A stretch of DNA of 64,000 nt from Sebastes aleutianus (lineage: Eukaryota; Chordata; Actinopteri; Perciformes; Sebastidae): the NCBI GenBank assembly GCA_916700875.1, contig CAKAKS010000167.1, positions 1 to 64,000 of the forward strand, read 5' to 3'. Below the pieces are notes generated by a model that saw only the letters and a list, made by a program, of their open reading frames with translations, was not told the DNA's origin and searched no databases. The position numbers were made by a program, and so were the translations under genes. Below, piece after piece: positions 1-10,161 of the stretch; within the stretch, counting starts at the first letter, position 1; each line of letters begins with the position of its first letter.

Positions 1-667
1 GGGATTTAAATGTACAGCATTACACATAAAGTGCTGCTACTGACACTAACCTTCAGTTAAAGTCATGTTCCTTAAAGCGGCTATAATCGATAGTTTAATG
101 CTGTATGGGGGTCGATCGTAGTGATGATAGGGATACCGATACTGGATCGAATATTGGCCCAATGCTGACTATATCGTGACAATGGGGCCAATCTATTCAA
201 TTCATTTTTATTTTTATTTACTATATACATCATATACTGTCATTTTAATTTCTGTCTAAGTTTTGACCAATGTGTTTGACCAAAGTTGCTGGTGCACTAT
301 TTATTATTTTAATAATAAATATTTATTATTAAAATAATTATTTATAATTTAAATAATGCTGATTTAGAATATTTTTCACTATTTACTAATGTGTACTACT
401 CTGAGATGCTTGATCAATACCAACTTGTCCACATGATGGTAGACATAAGAACAATGCTCCCTGCTTTAAATATATAATACATTATATACATGAAAGACAT
501 GTAGGCAGAGCTGCTCAGTAGTCCAAGAGAGTATTACGATGAAAAAAACATCATTTTTGCTCATTTTTTAAATAATTTATTATTTTAATAATAAATAACA
601 ATTAAATTAATTTATATCTATGTATTTATTGGTCACATTTTGTTTTACAAAGTTAGGAAAGCAATAT

Positions 668-1179
668 TTAAAGGTCCAATAACATGCTCATTTTCAGGTT
701 CATACTTGTATTTTGTGTTTCTACTAGAACATGTTTACATGCTGTAATGTTAAAAAAAAACAACTTTATTTCCCTCATACTGTCTGTCTGAATATACCTG
801 TATTTACCCTCTGTCTGAAACGCTCCGTTTTAGTGCATTTCAAAGGAATTGCAACGGAATTGCGTTGCTAGGAAACAGCTTGGGTCCATGTTCACTTCCT
901 GTTATTCACATACACTGCAACAGGAAATAAACTGGGACACATTTAGAATGATTATGTTTAAAACCGTGTAATGGTCTAAATATTGTATATTTGTGACATC
1001 ACAAATGGACAGAAATCCTAACGGCTTGTTTCAAACGTACAATTTCTGAATACGGGCTGAGTGTATTTCTCCGTATATTGAGCGCTTCGATAATTTCACA
1101 GTATTTATATAGAACTTAAACATGCTTTATAATATAAAAGACATGAAAATCTTACTTTTTACAATATGGGACCTTTTAA
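668..1179 (-). mobile_element. TTAA-1 MITE copy (AGGTCCCATAT family), reverse orientation
   Basis: Both ends carry TTAA followed by AGGTCC or its complement. The interior matches the other copies in this window: a start-like arm with GCTCATTTTCAGGTTCATAC, a GCTTGGGTCCATG segment, and an end arm with ACATGAAAATCTTAC and ACAATATGGGACC. Length is about 510 bp, as for other full copies. It is nested in the 128-1655 hAT relic. There is no coding capacity. Confidence 0.85.
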
Positions 1180-1479
1180 AAGTGTCTGACAACATTATGG
1201 AAAGGACCCTACAGAGAAATAAAACCTTTTTCTTACCTTTCGCTGTATCAGGTCTGTTTGTTATTGTGTGTCCTGCTCAAGGAGAAGTCTTGTTTAGAAA
1301 TCTTGCATCAACATTGTCAAAATCATCTTAATATTGAAAATCTTTTAGCTAACACTAAGCTACGTTTTCTGTTCTCCAACACAACAAACTCTGACAACAC
1401 TGGTGTCCCGTGGTACACAAACCTGTTTTACAATATAAAAGACATGAAAATCTCACTTTTTACAATATGGGACCTTTAA
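1180..1479. repeat. TTAA-1 arm fragment plus unidentified spacer inside hAT relic
   Basis: From about 1420 to 1479 the sequence repeats the right arm of the TTAA-1 MITE almost exactly, ending ACAATATGGGACCTTTAA. The 240 bp between it and the full copy (1180-1420) matches nothing else in the window and has no convincing frame. It could be a second, internally divergent MITE insertion or a duplicated arm. The short open frames here are repeat shadows. Confidence 0.55.
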
Positions 1480-2103
1480 GTCGAACATGATGTTGTCTTA
1501 CACTTAAAAGAATAATCCCTGTAACTTCCCCACAGTGAGGCATAAGCTCATTAATTAAACACTGGTATCGGATCGGTACTCGGTATCGGCCGATACCTAA
1601 ATCCCAGGTATCGCTATCGGTATCGGGACTGAAAAAGTTGGATCGTTGCATTCCTAGTGATGAACCAACAGAGAATTATCCCCTGAATCTGCAGCTCCTG
1701 TTGGCTTTACAGAGCGTTACAGTGAATTTCAGCTCATTGTTTAACTATACGGCCCACAACTTTACTGTTCTGGTTCAAAACAGCAGCATGCAGCTGTTTT
1801 CAGTAAAAAAAACTTTAAAAACAAAGTGTACACTACCTGTTGAGCCCCAAACAGCAGACCAACACAGCTAGAGACTAGCTTTAGTGTTTTATTTGCTGTG
1901 GTGGCAAAGACGCTCTTAATTGCCATTTGAAGGTGAAAAAGTCAGGAGGGAACTATTATTGATCACGCAAAGATTAGGTAAACTAAAGGTTCGGGGGGAA
2001 CTAAAATGAATAAATATAGACGGCTAATAAGTGGAGGTTTTTACACGGGTGTTAATGCTGCAAGGTGAAAAGGTCCTTTACTGATCTTTTAGCAAGTTCA
2101 CAC

Positions 2104-2588
2104 TAGGGATGCTAATTTTGAAAAATGTTCTTAACCGACAACCGACCCTTGTTAACTGATTATTAACCGTTAACCGACAAGATTTGTGCCTCGCATGCAG
2201 CGTTGCACCAGCTGCAGTGTACTGTATGAGCACAACAGACAACTGAGTCCCCAGTTCACCCGTCCGGGAGCGTTAACTTATCAGCCACGGTGCTGCATGT
2301 AGTGTCGCAGACATGCAGCCACTTTCCCAATAAAAGTCTCCACCGCACATTTAGTTTAGTTTAGCAGGCTGTCAGCTGTGTGCCATTAGCATCTGTAGCT
2401 CTGCTTCTAGCTTCATGCTCACCGTTGCCACACACATACGGTCTGTCAGCGCGGCGTAACTTCAGTAAGTTTTCTCAGCTTTTTAATTAATAATAAATAT
2501 ATCTTTTAACCGTTTTATTCGATAGCGTTAATCGGTTAAAATGCTTAATGCCGGTTAACAGTTAAGCGGTTAATTATTAACATCCCTA
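2104..2588. mobile_element. hAT-type MITE (TAGGGATGCTAAT family) with TSD
   Basis: The left end is TAGGGATGCTAATTTTG and the right end is TTAACATCCCTA, imperfect inverted termini. Flanking octamers GTTCACAC (2096-2103) and GTTCAAAA (2589-2596) agree at six of eight positions, consistent with an aged hAT target duplication. Subterminal sequence is made of permuted GTTAACCGA and CGGTTAA units. Partial relatives occur at 25880-25950 (left end) and 63165-63270 (right end). The interior is non-coding. Confidence 0.7.
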
Positions 2589-2616
2589 GTTCAAAAGGAG
2601 AGCACATCAATGAGTG

Positions 2617-3137
2617 TTAAAGGGGACATATTATAAAAAAGTGAGATTTTCATGTTTCTTTTTATTATAAAACAGGCTTAAGTCCTATATAAATACTGGG
2701 AAAGTATCGAAACGCTCAATCCACAGGGAAATACACACAGCCTGTATTCAGAAACTCTGCATTTGAAACAAGCTGTCAGGATTTCTGCCCATTTGTGATG
2801 TCACAAATATACAATATTTAGACCCTTTACGCAGTTTTAAACATAAACATTCTAAATGTGTCTAAGTTTATTACTGGTTGCAGTGTATGTGAATGTCATC
2901 AGCTGACAGGAAGTACACATGGACCCAAGCTGTTGCCTAGCAACGAAATCCTGTTGCATTTCCGTCGAAATGTGCTAAAACGGAGCGTTTAAGACAGAGG
3001 GTAAATACAGGTATATTCAGGCTGACAGTATGAGGAAAATAAAGTTTTTTTTTACCATTACAGCATGTAAACATGTTCTAGTAGAAACACAAAATACAAG
3101 TATGATCCTGAAAATGAGCATGATATGGGACCTTTAA
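2617..3137 (+). mobile_element. TTAA-1 MITE copy, full length
   Basis: The copy starts TTAAAGGGGACATATT and ends ATATGGGACCTTTAA. It contains all family landmarks in order: the TTCATG arm, the CAAGCTGTC AGGATTTCTG block, GATGTCACAAATATACAA, the GGACCCAAGCTGTTGCC block, GGAGCGTTTAAGACAGAGGG, and the right arm with ATGAGCATGATATGGGACC. TTAA lies at both borders. It sits 20 bp downstream of the hAT MITE ending at 2588. Confidence 0.88.
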
Positions 3138-3916
3138 AGTTGACTCGAGGACACAAGGAGTCTGGAATAACGCCATTTCAAGTCAATCTATTAGAAGCAC
3201 ACAAACAAAATTCATCATCAAGTTTTTCGGTCTTCAAACATGCATTGTCAATAAGAGACGGCTTGTTTTGAGAAAACTATAATCTATAATCACAAGGCAT
3301 GATGAAGGGGGAATTATTTTTGCTGAATGCATTTATTTGAAATGCACAGATGTTAATCATTCCATGCTGATCCCCCAGAGAGTTCAGTAAATGAGCTGGA
3401 ATTAAATGTTTGAAATGAAAAATAAAAGTGTGATGTAAGCATACTGTTCAACTTTAATTAATGTGTAATCCTGTAATCGCGTAATCCTGCTTTTAATTTC
3501 TCTCTTATAATTTTTCAATTAGTTCTTTGCTCTCTCCTCCAGAGCAGCTGAATACATTACACGCTCAGGTCGGTTAAGGCAAAATCATTTAGGTGAGATG
3601 TGGCAGTGTTCCCAAGTTGTCCCTGGATTTTCACTGTATTATTTCTATAAGGATAAACAGTTTCAGTTGATTGCAGTAATAAATATAGTTCTATCTGGAG
3701 GGTCCAACTTTTGGTGAGTCAGTATTGTGGCAAAACCATCTATGACAATAAAGGAACAAACAACACAGTGAAAAGGTGACTGAGAAGCTCAGGTCAGGGG
3801 ATGGATACAAGAAAATATCCAAGTCACTGAACATTCGTTCAGTTAAATTAAGAAGTGGAAAGAGTGTGGCACAGCTGTAATTCTACCTACAGCAAGCCAA
3901 ACATCACATTCACAGT
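3138..3916. other. Single-copy-looking AT-rich spacer
   Basis: I see no repeat match within the window, no RNA gene and no open frame of note. Short runs such as alternating GTAATC near 3460-3490 are not long enough to call a repeat. Confidence 0.4.
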
Positions 3917-5335
3917 AGGGATGGGGATTTCGGGCAAAATATTATTCGATGACCACTTGGAACTATTCGATAGAATTTTCGATCACCTTCGCCTATTACT
4001 CATTTTTTTATGAAATAAATAGACCCTGAACGGTTCATAATGTAAATCAATGGCACCTCCTGTGTTGAAATCTGCAGGATGAGAGCTAGTTAGTGTTAGC
4101 TGTTAGCAGCCGGTAAGCAGCACAGTCCTGCACGGAGCTAACAGCTAACGTTAACCAGCTCTTGCCCTGCAGATTTCAACACAGATTTGTTGTTTGCAAT
4201 GTAGCGTTATTAGGGAAAAATAGGGTGCGTCCATAGTGAGTTTACTGCGTCCCCAACACATTTTATATTGTCCCCGGGACGACGGGACAACGTGGTACTG
4301 TAGAAAAATTAGTGCTGGCACGTTTTCAGAGTTTGGGCATTTGACTTGGTGCTGAAGCATTGTTTGTCATGACATCCTTACACACACACACACCTGCATT
4401 GACGGAAAAGAGCTGAACGGAACGTGGCACACCCGTTTTACCGTTAGTAACGGTACTACCAGGCGGAACCTGCAACTTGAAAAAAAAAGGGAAAATATAT
4501 TTTAAAGGGACTGTTTGTAACTTCTTACACATATAAATCATTGCAGGTCGGTGTCCCATGCGCGCTCGCATGTGGCTACGCTGTTCAGACTCAGACTCCA
4601 ACACAAACTACACGGAAGCACCAAAACCTCAAAGTTGTATCTAGTGAAGCCCGTCTGTTAAACAGTGTTTGCCGCGGTCAGAGGACGCGGGGGGACCATA
4701 GCTTTGGTCTCCAGGGCCGGAGTCTCTGCTCCTCTGCTTGCCTTCACAACGCTCGTTCTTGCTCTTTTGCTCCACTCTCACGTGCATGCGTGCACACTAC
4801 ACACTGCAGAAGAGTTAGTTTAGCTCTGAGAATATCTAGTGAATGTACAGTGGACGTTTGTGCAGAAATAACTGCTGCAGCTCCTCCAGACCAACAGAGG
4901 TTTCCCGTGTCTTGTGAAGTGACGGGGCTCCGCAGAGAGAAACGTTATCGTCTCCGACCAAAACTCCGGTGTCTCCCCTGTTCTCTCCGGCCGCGGTCGG
5001 GAGGCTGAGGAAGGAAAAGCCAACACTAGGATCAGCAGTGATTCATGGAGAGACCTTCGTCTGGTCAGCTAACATTACTGCCAAGCAGCTGAAATATAGA
5101 GTGATATTGTGCTTTTAAGCTGACGTGTGTCGCCTCACTGTTTTGAGCGATGCCAGTTCATGTCTATGTAGAGCGAGCACAAGCGTGAGCAACAGGACGC
5201 TGACTTTCGTTGACTTAACGGCCACAGGTGTCGCTGTTAACAAGCAATTTCTGATTCTTAAAACAGTCCCTTTAACACAAGATAGTCGTATAAACTATTC
5301 GATTTTTTTATAATTGAATGACTATTTAAATAATG
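3917..5335. mobile_element. Degraded hAT-like element (TAGGGATGGGGATT end) split by a TTAA-2 element
   Basis: The left end TAGGGATGGGGATTTCGGGC followed by CAAAATATTATTCGA resembles the small element at 42535-42641 (TAGGGATGTGCATTCCAGGC, then AAAAATACTATTCGA). AAACTATTCGATTTTTTTA near 5291 appears to be the continuation after the nested 4502-5275 insertion. The right terminus was not found, so the end is approximate. Family membership is inferred from the shared left 40 bp. Confidence 0.5.
4502..5275 (+). mobile_element. TTAA-2 MITE (AGGGACTGTTTGTAA termini), copy A
   Basis: The element runs from TTAAAGGGACTGTTTGTAAC to AAACAGTCCCTTTAA. Its inverted ends are flanked by TTAA on both sides. 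A second near-complete copy lies in the opposite orientation at 57708-58467, and the two align over their whole length with few differences. The interior is GC-richer than its surroundings, with an open minus-strand frame of 68 codons at 4820-5026 that is also open in copy B. No homology to a known protein was recognised, so I treat the frame as non-coding. Superfamily is inferred as piggyBac-like from the TTAA borders only. Confidence 0.8.
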
Positions 5336-5364
5336 TGAAAATCATGACCCATGCCTTATTCACA

Positions 5365-5801
5365 GCATAAAACAAGGTGGTGGTGGAGGCAGCAGCATGC
5401 AGTGGGGATGTTTCTCTGCTGCAAGCACCGGACGAGTTGTGAGGGTCGGCATAAGTTCTGGAGGAAAAACCTGATGCAGTGAGCAAGAAACCTGCCACCT
5501 GGGAGAAGATCCGTTTCCAGCCCGAGAATAAAGCAACAATCATGGTCACAACAACGTTAATGTCCTGGAGGGTCTGAGTCAGAGTCCAGATCAGCAGTTT
5601 GTGGGCTGGAACACGGACCGATCCATTCACATTCAAGGCTGAAAATGCTGCCAAAGGTGCGGCTACTGAAGAATGACTTGAATACTTATGCAAACATGTC
5701 GTATGTTATATTTGTACTTATTACATCACTTTATAGAGGTTTGTTTTCACTTTGATTGAAAGAAGCGAACTTCCGAGGGTGAATACTTCTTATAGACACT
5801 G
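5365..5801 (+). pseudogene. Tc1/mariner transposase relic with 3' terminal repeat
   Basis: On the plus strand, GGTGGTGGAGGCAGCAGCAT followed by GCAGTGGGGATG corresponds to the Tc1-type transposase segment with a conserved W-G-C-F-S motif (GGSS-MQWGCFSA read in frame). Further on, GCTGAAAATGCTGCCAAAGG followed by TGCGGCTACTGAAGAATGACT matches the extreme C-terminus of such transposases (A-A-K-G-A-T-x-x then stop) and the usual GAATACTTATGCA tail. The right end GGGTGAATACTTCTTATAGA then CACTG, followed by TA, matches the usual Tc1 terminus and TA target. The frame is broken several times between these landmarks and the 5' half is missing. No functional product is expected. Confidence 0.75.
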
Positions 5802-5805
5802 TAAA

Positions 5806-6727
5806 GTTAGTTTTAGGCATAACACCTCCCACAGTCCTCCCAGTTGTGGTATTTCTAACTCGTGATGTGGTTTGCTTTGTTATAGTAAGAACACATCCTG
5901 CAGTGTAGGCCTCAGAGCAGAATAGTAAGACCAGAGACAGATGCAATTAATGAGTCTTTCAGTTTGTCTGATAGAACTACAGTGAACTGCCGCTGTGCAA
6001 ATAACTGAGAGTTGAAGTTTGTGATAGGCAATTTAAAGAACTCATTATTTTGATGTAATCTGTATGAGAAAACTCTTGTTCTCTATTTCCCATTTAATGA
6101 AGCGAGGGGTGCTGCGAAGGAGATGAAAATCTCTTTCTTCCCAGGTGCTTTGATGATTTCAAGCGAAGTGACCGGAAGAAGTACAAAAGAGTATGCGTGA
6201 CATGCAATAATTGGCCTTTGTCTTCAGTCAGACGTCCAGACTGTGTGTGTGTGTTGTGTGACAACAGATCTGAGACACGGGGAGATAATACAGGGGGCAC
6301 AGCTGCTAATGAAAAAGTTCAGACGGTCTGAATAACCAACATGAGGAAAAGTCCTAGAGGAGCGGGTTTGTTACCACCGAACAGCTACTGCCGGTCATGA
6401 CAGGTCTGGAGTAGGTTGTTACTGGGAGTGACTTTACTGGATATCTTCCATGCCGTACTGCTTATGCTGCTATGTTGCGTTAAGGTGAAGCTCTAATGCG
6501 TGATGAGGCCAAGGCTTAAATGAAGTAGAGCAGTCACTCTTTTGAAGGAACACTCGCGTACCTTTAGTTACACACTTTCACATCTGGAAGCTGCCCAGTA
6601 CAACCACAGTCTGACCTGTTGGCCACTGATCAGCTCCACTGGAGCGGTCAAGGTTATGACATTAAATGTTCCCAAGAAAGAGGGGGCAGCGTATACTACT
6701 GGGTCTATACAATATAAATTTTACAGT
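5806..6727. other. Spacer without recognised features
   Basis: There are no repeat matches inside the window, apart from a short GT run at 6241-6254. Open frames here are short and lack codon bias. I can support nothing further. Confidence 0.4.
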
Positions 6728-7131
6728 CAGGGATGCACCGATACCATACCGGTTTTTCAGACCGAGTACAAGTACTTACATTTCGGTACTCGCCGATACC
6801 GAGTACCGATACGAGTACTTCTCTGTGCCAAAAGACCCTCGTTGTCAGCCAGCTGGAGGGTGTGAGCGACACACAGCAGGCTGGAGAGTCCAGTATATGA
6901 GGCGGTGCGCCTCATATACCTCGTATTCTCAGTGCTCAACGGGGTCTGGCGCATCACTGGCCCGTCTCGCCCGCACCGTCGGGGAGGTGGAGCCTGAGAA
7001 CCCGAAAGATGGTGACGAGAGGTTAACTTCATGCTGCCGTAAAGTGGTATCGGAGCCGTTTTGCGAGCACGAGTACGAGTACGAGTACATGAGCACAGTA
7101 TCGACCCGATACTCGTATCGGTGCATCCCTA
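6728..7131 (+). mobile_element. hAT-28S MITE, internally deleted copy 1
   Basis: The ends CAGGGATGCACCGATACC and ATCGGTGCATCCCTA match the other three copies. Subterminal CGAGTACCGATACGAGTAC-type repeats follow. The interior keeps only the first bases of the 28S-like cargo (about 6901-6911) and its last part (about 6946-7016). The middle 300 bp present in the 24255 and 53221 copies is missing. A perfect 12-bp inverted repeat sits at the deletion junction (6893-6904 and 6908-6919). Flanking octamers TTTACAGT and CTTACTAA share only TTAC, so the target duplication is decayed. The overlapping open frames of up to 157 codons are by-products. Confidence 0.85.
6946..7016 (+). pseudogene. 28S rRNA-derived fragment (3' part of the cargo)
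   Basis: GGCCCGTCTCGCCCGCACCG, then GTCGGGGAGGTGGAGC and ACCCGAAAGATGGTGA match, from memory, the conserved 28S block that follows the D2 expansion segment. In intact 28S the last motif continues into the AACTATGCC core. Here it diverges to CGAGAGG at exactly the position where the other transposon copies diverge. It cannot be a functional rRNA. Confidence 0.8.
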
Positions 7132-7139
7132 CTTACTAA

Positions 7140-8925
7140 GTGCCAATTTTTCAACTGCACAACATCTGCACTCCAAGATTAAAATAGTTCAAATTTGGGA
7201 ACGTTGCAGCGTGCACCTCACGTCATGTGATGAGGAACAACCAATCAGAGCCGGCGTGGCTACCCAGACCTCTACGAGTCACAACATCCGGTGGAAAGGT
7301 CAGCCAAATTGACAGAGACAAATCAATGCTGTGAGGTATTCATGGTGCTGGAAATGGATTCATCTTGATTGTGTTTAGTTTAGTCAGTGAGGCTTTTACT
7401 GCTAAATTACTGCAATTTTATCATCATCACAACATGCAGGTTTTTGTTGTTGTTGTTGTTGGCGTTTTCCACGTGATTTTAGACACGGCATGTGAACCGC
7501 CCCTAATACTGCTATCTTATGATCTTCACATGTGGCGTCGGCCTATATTGTGTTTACTAAACCACTGTTATAGCCTGTTTATTGGATTAAATCCAAAATG
7601 GCAGAAACAAAAAAACAACTTGTATTTTCATTTTGTTTTCCCCGCCACCAGAAGACAACTTCGCCAAGATTAAAGGGGAGGCACCAGAACCCTGGAATGA
7701 AACTAGCACTTAAGCCATCTATACATGATCAGCGGTGAAACTGCTCTGCGCTGGCTGTGCTGTTGTTTTCCTACAGGAAGGGTGGTGCTGTCTGATGAGG
7801 CGGATGTGCTACCCTTTGGCGTTGTGCACCAGTTCAAATGATTTCAACTTTGACCTTCGTTGCCGCTGACCTTTCAAAGAGCAACCAATGAGATGACAGA
7901 TACAACTGTTGTTGTTGCCTTGAAACAGGGAATGGTGTTCCTTGCGCTCTTTTTGGGGAGATATTTTGTCTTTACACATATCAACAATACATATAACACA
8001 TTTTAACAAACAAATTGTGCTTAATCAATTAGACATACACCGTTACCACTTTCCTTAGAGCCACTCTGCCCTCAACTCAGCTCAGCAAGCGTTCAATCGC
8101 AGTATATAAAAGCACTGAAGTTTTTTTTTTCATTTCAGAAATGTCTAATGTCAGTCTCCTCTGTGCGGTCGTTGCTGAAGGTCAAGCAAAAACTAATTAT
8201 TTGTCTGACGCTGCAGTAGATTATGCCGCTATTAACTCATCCTGACCAGGGATTTGTTAGCGACTCTTCCGTCTGCCTGGATTGGAGCGCAGCGATCACG
8301 GCGGCGACCTCGGCGCGCCGAACAACGAGCGCCGCTTAATGTCACAACATCATCTTGAGAGAGGCACCATGATCCCCGGGCTTTTTACAGACGGAGGCTT
8401 CCATCCAGAGCTTCACTCTGGATAATATCCTGCTCATTATAGTATAGGAGTAATTCCACCAAATACATTCCTCAGTCATGCTTTCTTTCCATTATCACAA
8501 TAAATCCAATGTCTCATATTCAGCATTCAATCAATGCCTTATTTCCTCCCTTTCTTTGCCGAGGCAGGCTCTTTGCCATTAAAAGTCTTTGCCATTAAAA
8601 GTAATTTAGGGAGTAATTTAGTGCAATTGTGTGGAAGTGGCAGTGTGAAAATTTGAACCTGACTGAATTCTTCCAGGGACTTGATGGCAACTGCTTTGTT
8701 ACCTGCTGTGTAGCAGCTTTCAGAGATTTAACATTGATTTTCTTTTAGCCCGAAGCATGGATGTGACATTACAGAAACCCTGACAGGGAAGTGAGAAAAA
8801 AAAATTGCAGGTGATCCATTTTTCCAAGTTGGATCTAAATTGCTTCCTCTCCTGTGTCAATACGTTCTCCGCCGCTTGGCGTCACTTTATTCTCGGCATC
8901 AAAACCACTATAGTTAACCAGTTAA
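7140..8925. other. Mostly single-copy spacer
   Basis: No element ends or window-internal repeats were found. A (GTT)n-like run lies at 7443-7461. The stretch at about 8220-8345 is GC-rich and of moderate complexity with no frame; it could be conserved non-coding DNA, which needs alignment to other fish to tell. I see no RNA gene. Confidence 0.4.
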
Positions 8926-8929
8926 CCAG

Positions 8930-9118
8930 TTAGGTTTAGGAAAAATCTACATGATTGGACTTAAAACTGCTACATTTGTGCAGTGAAAATGACACTGAAC
9001 CTTGTGAACACGGGACACGAACCAACAGCTGATTGTAACGAGATGCACGGGAACAGCTGGATGAAAGCCTTGTGTTTGTTGGACCCATCCGCCTCCCCTC
9101 CTGCCCGCCCGGTGTGTC
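8930..9118 (-). repeat. Dispersed repeat (TGGGTCCAACAAACACA family), reverse copy
   Basis: Read on the minus strand this matches the block at 35095-35350: GGAGGCGGATGGGTCCAACA, AACACAAGGCTTTCA, then a GTGTCCCGTGTTCAC segment. A more distant relative lies at 46200-46610, sharing GGACTTTCACCCAGGAGACC and GTGTCCCGTGTG. The GGAGAC...GTGTCCCG pattern hints at a degenerate tRNA-like head, but no clear A/B boxes are visible. Confidence 0.6.
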
Positions 9119-9144
9119 TTTTTTCACTCTTTAAACTACCAGTT

Positions 9145-9746
9145 TGTTCCAATCCGCGTACTTCCGTACTTACACTTTCTATTTTGAGTGCATAAATGCG
9201 TTCACGCTGTGAAGTATGGCAAAATGCAGTGCACTCAAAGTACCCGGATGTTGTACTCAAAACAGTCAAGTCGTTGAGTGTGGAACGTTGGACACTTTTC
9301 ACATTCAATTGTCGCCATCTTGGCTACGAAGCGGAAGGGGCGGGACCACGACCACTATTCCAACGTGAAAATGGCGGCAGATGATGCAGGAGCTTTTGCG
9401 GTGCTGAACAACGTACCTTACAGATATAAGTTATAACGTTTCATGTCTACTCATTTGATTTCATTTTCTGTGTATTCTCGATCAACAAAGCAGGCAGATA
9501 TTTTGGCGGGTAGTTGACGGGTAAAACCTGAAGGAGGCAGCAGTGCAACACAAAGGATGCCAGCTGCCATAAAACCCCTAAGAAGAAGAAGATATTTTGG
9601 CGGGTAGCGAGCCGCGTTCAAATGTTGTGATCGTCATTTCCGGTAAGTGCGCCGCAGAGTATTCGATTTGAGACGACCAAGTAAGTACAGAGTGCACACA
9701 GTGCACTACATTGAAGTGTACTTCAGGAAGTACGTGGATTAGAACA
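9145..9746. mobile_element. Foldback MITE (TGTTCCAATCCGCGTACTT termini)
   Basis: The left end TGTTCCAATCCGCGTACTTC is matched by the inverted right end GGAAGTACGTGGATTAGAAC A, with two mismatches over about 18 bp. Inverted subterminal material (AGTGCACTCAAAGTAC against AGTGTACTTCAGGAAG) lies inside. A 77-bp retro-insert (9514-9590) with its own 17-bp duplication lies within it. There is no coding capacity, and the superfamily was not determined. Confidence 0.7.
9497..9607 (+). mobile_element. 77-bp poly(A)-like tailed retro-insert with 17-bp TSD
   Basis: The 17-mer GATATTTTGGCGGGTAG occurs at 9497-9513 and again at 9591-9607. The 77 bp between ends in AAGAAGAAGAA, preceded by GGATGCCAGCTGCCATAAAA. 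A direct duplication of 15-17 bp and a purine-rich 3' tail are the signature of LINE-mediated retrotransposition of a severely 5'-truncated transcript. The GATGCCAGCTGCC...AAGAAGAAGAAG tail recalls a common fish retro-element 3' end, but I cannot name the family. Confidence 0.75.
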
Positions 9747-9911
9747 CACTGTACGTCACCACACTCCTGGCGCACTTTCCCTGAGTGATTACTGTTGCCG
9801 CGGATGGGTTTACATTGTAGTTAATGGAACGCCCGGGGTGTCCAATACGGGGGCTAGAGGGTGCCTTGTGCGGCGGTATTGAATGCTGACGGCCGTGACA
9901 AAGCATCGGTA

Positions 9912-10130
9912 TTTGATAGGGGTGGAGAAAAAAAACAATTCAAATATGTATCGCGATTTATTTATTTTTACAATTTTGAATTTAATTTTTTAATGTCAGA
10001 TTCAATATATTTGCTTCATTTGAGTCAATGCGGAGGTAGAAGTAAGTAACCACTTTTATTGTTGTAGTCTGAGTAACGTGACGTCATATCCGTTCTGCAT
10101 CGATCAACCAAAACAAACCGCAGCCGGCCG
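9912..10130 (-). mobile_element. TAGGGGTGG-ended DNA element fragment, copy A
   Basis: The left end TAGGGGTGGAGAAAAAAAAC and the following 210 bp are the inverse of 30372-30599, including GGAGGTAGAAGTAAGTAACC, GTTGTAGTCTGAGTAACG and GTCATATCCGTTCTG. The paired copies in opposite orientation show this is a dispersed element. Its other terminus was not located in either copy. No protein is encoded. Confidence 0.65.
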
Positions 10131-10161
10131 CAACGAGGTAGTACAAAAAAAGCAAAGTAAA

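Larger units (their letters stand above)
128..1655. mobile_element. hAT-type DNA transposon relic with perfect 8-bp TSD
   Basis: The element begins TAGGGATACCGATAC and ends GATCGTTGCATTCCT, which are imperfect inverted termini. It is flanked on both sides by the identical octamer AGTGATGA (120-127 and 1656-1663), the target duplication expected of the hAT superfamily. The interior is AT-rich and carries no transposase frame. A TTAA-type MITE (668-1179) and a second partial copy (about 1420-1479) sit inside it, so this insertion is older than those. The region near 1562-1640 repeats TATCGG/CGATACC motifs typical of the subterminal parts of such elements. Assignment to hAT rests on TSD length and terminus style. 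Confidence 0.75.

Noticed and set aside
4541..5008. 155-codon plus-strand frame
   Set aside because: It lies inside the TTAA-2 MITE. The equivalent frame in copy B is shorter (58295-57969) and starts elsewhere, so it is not maintained.
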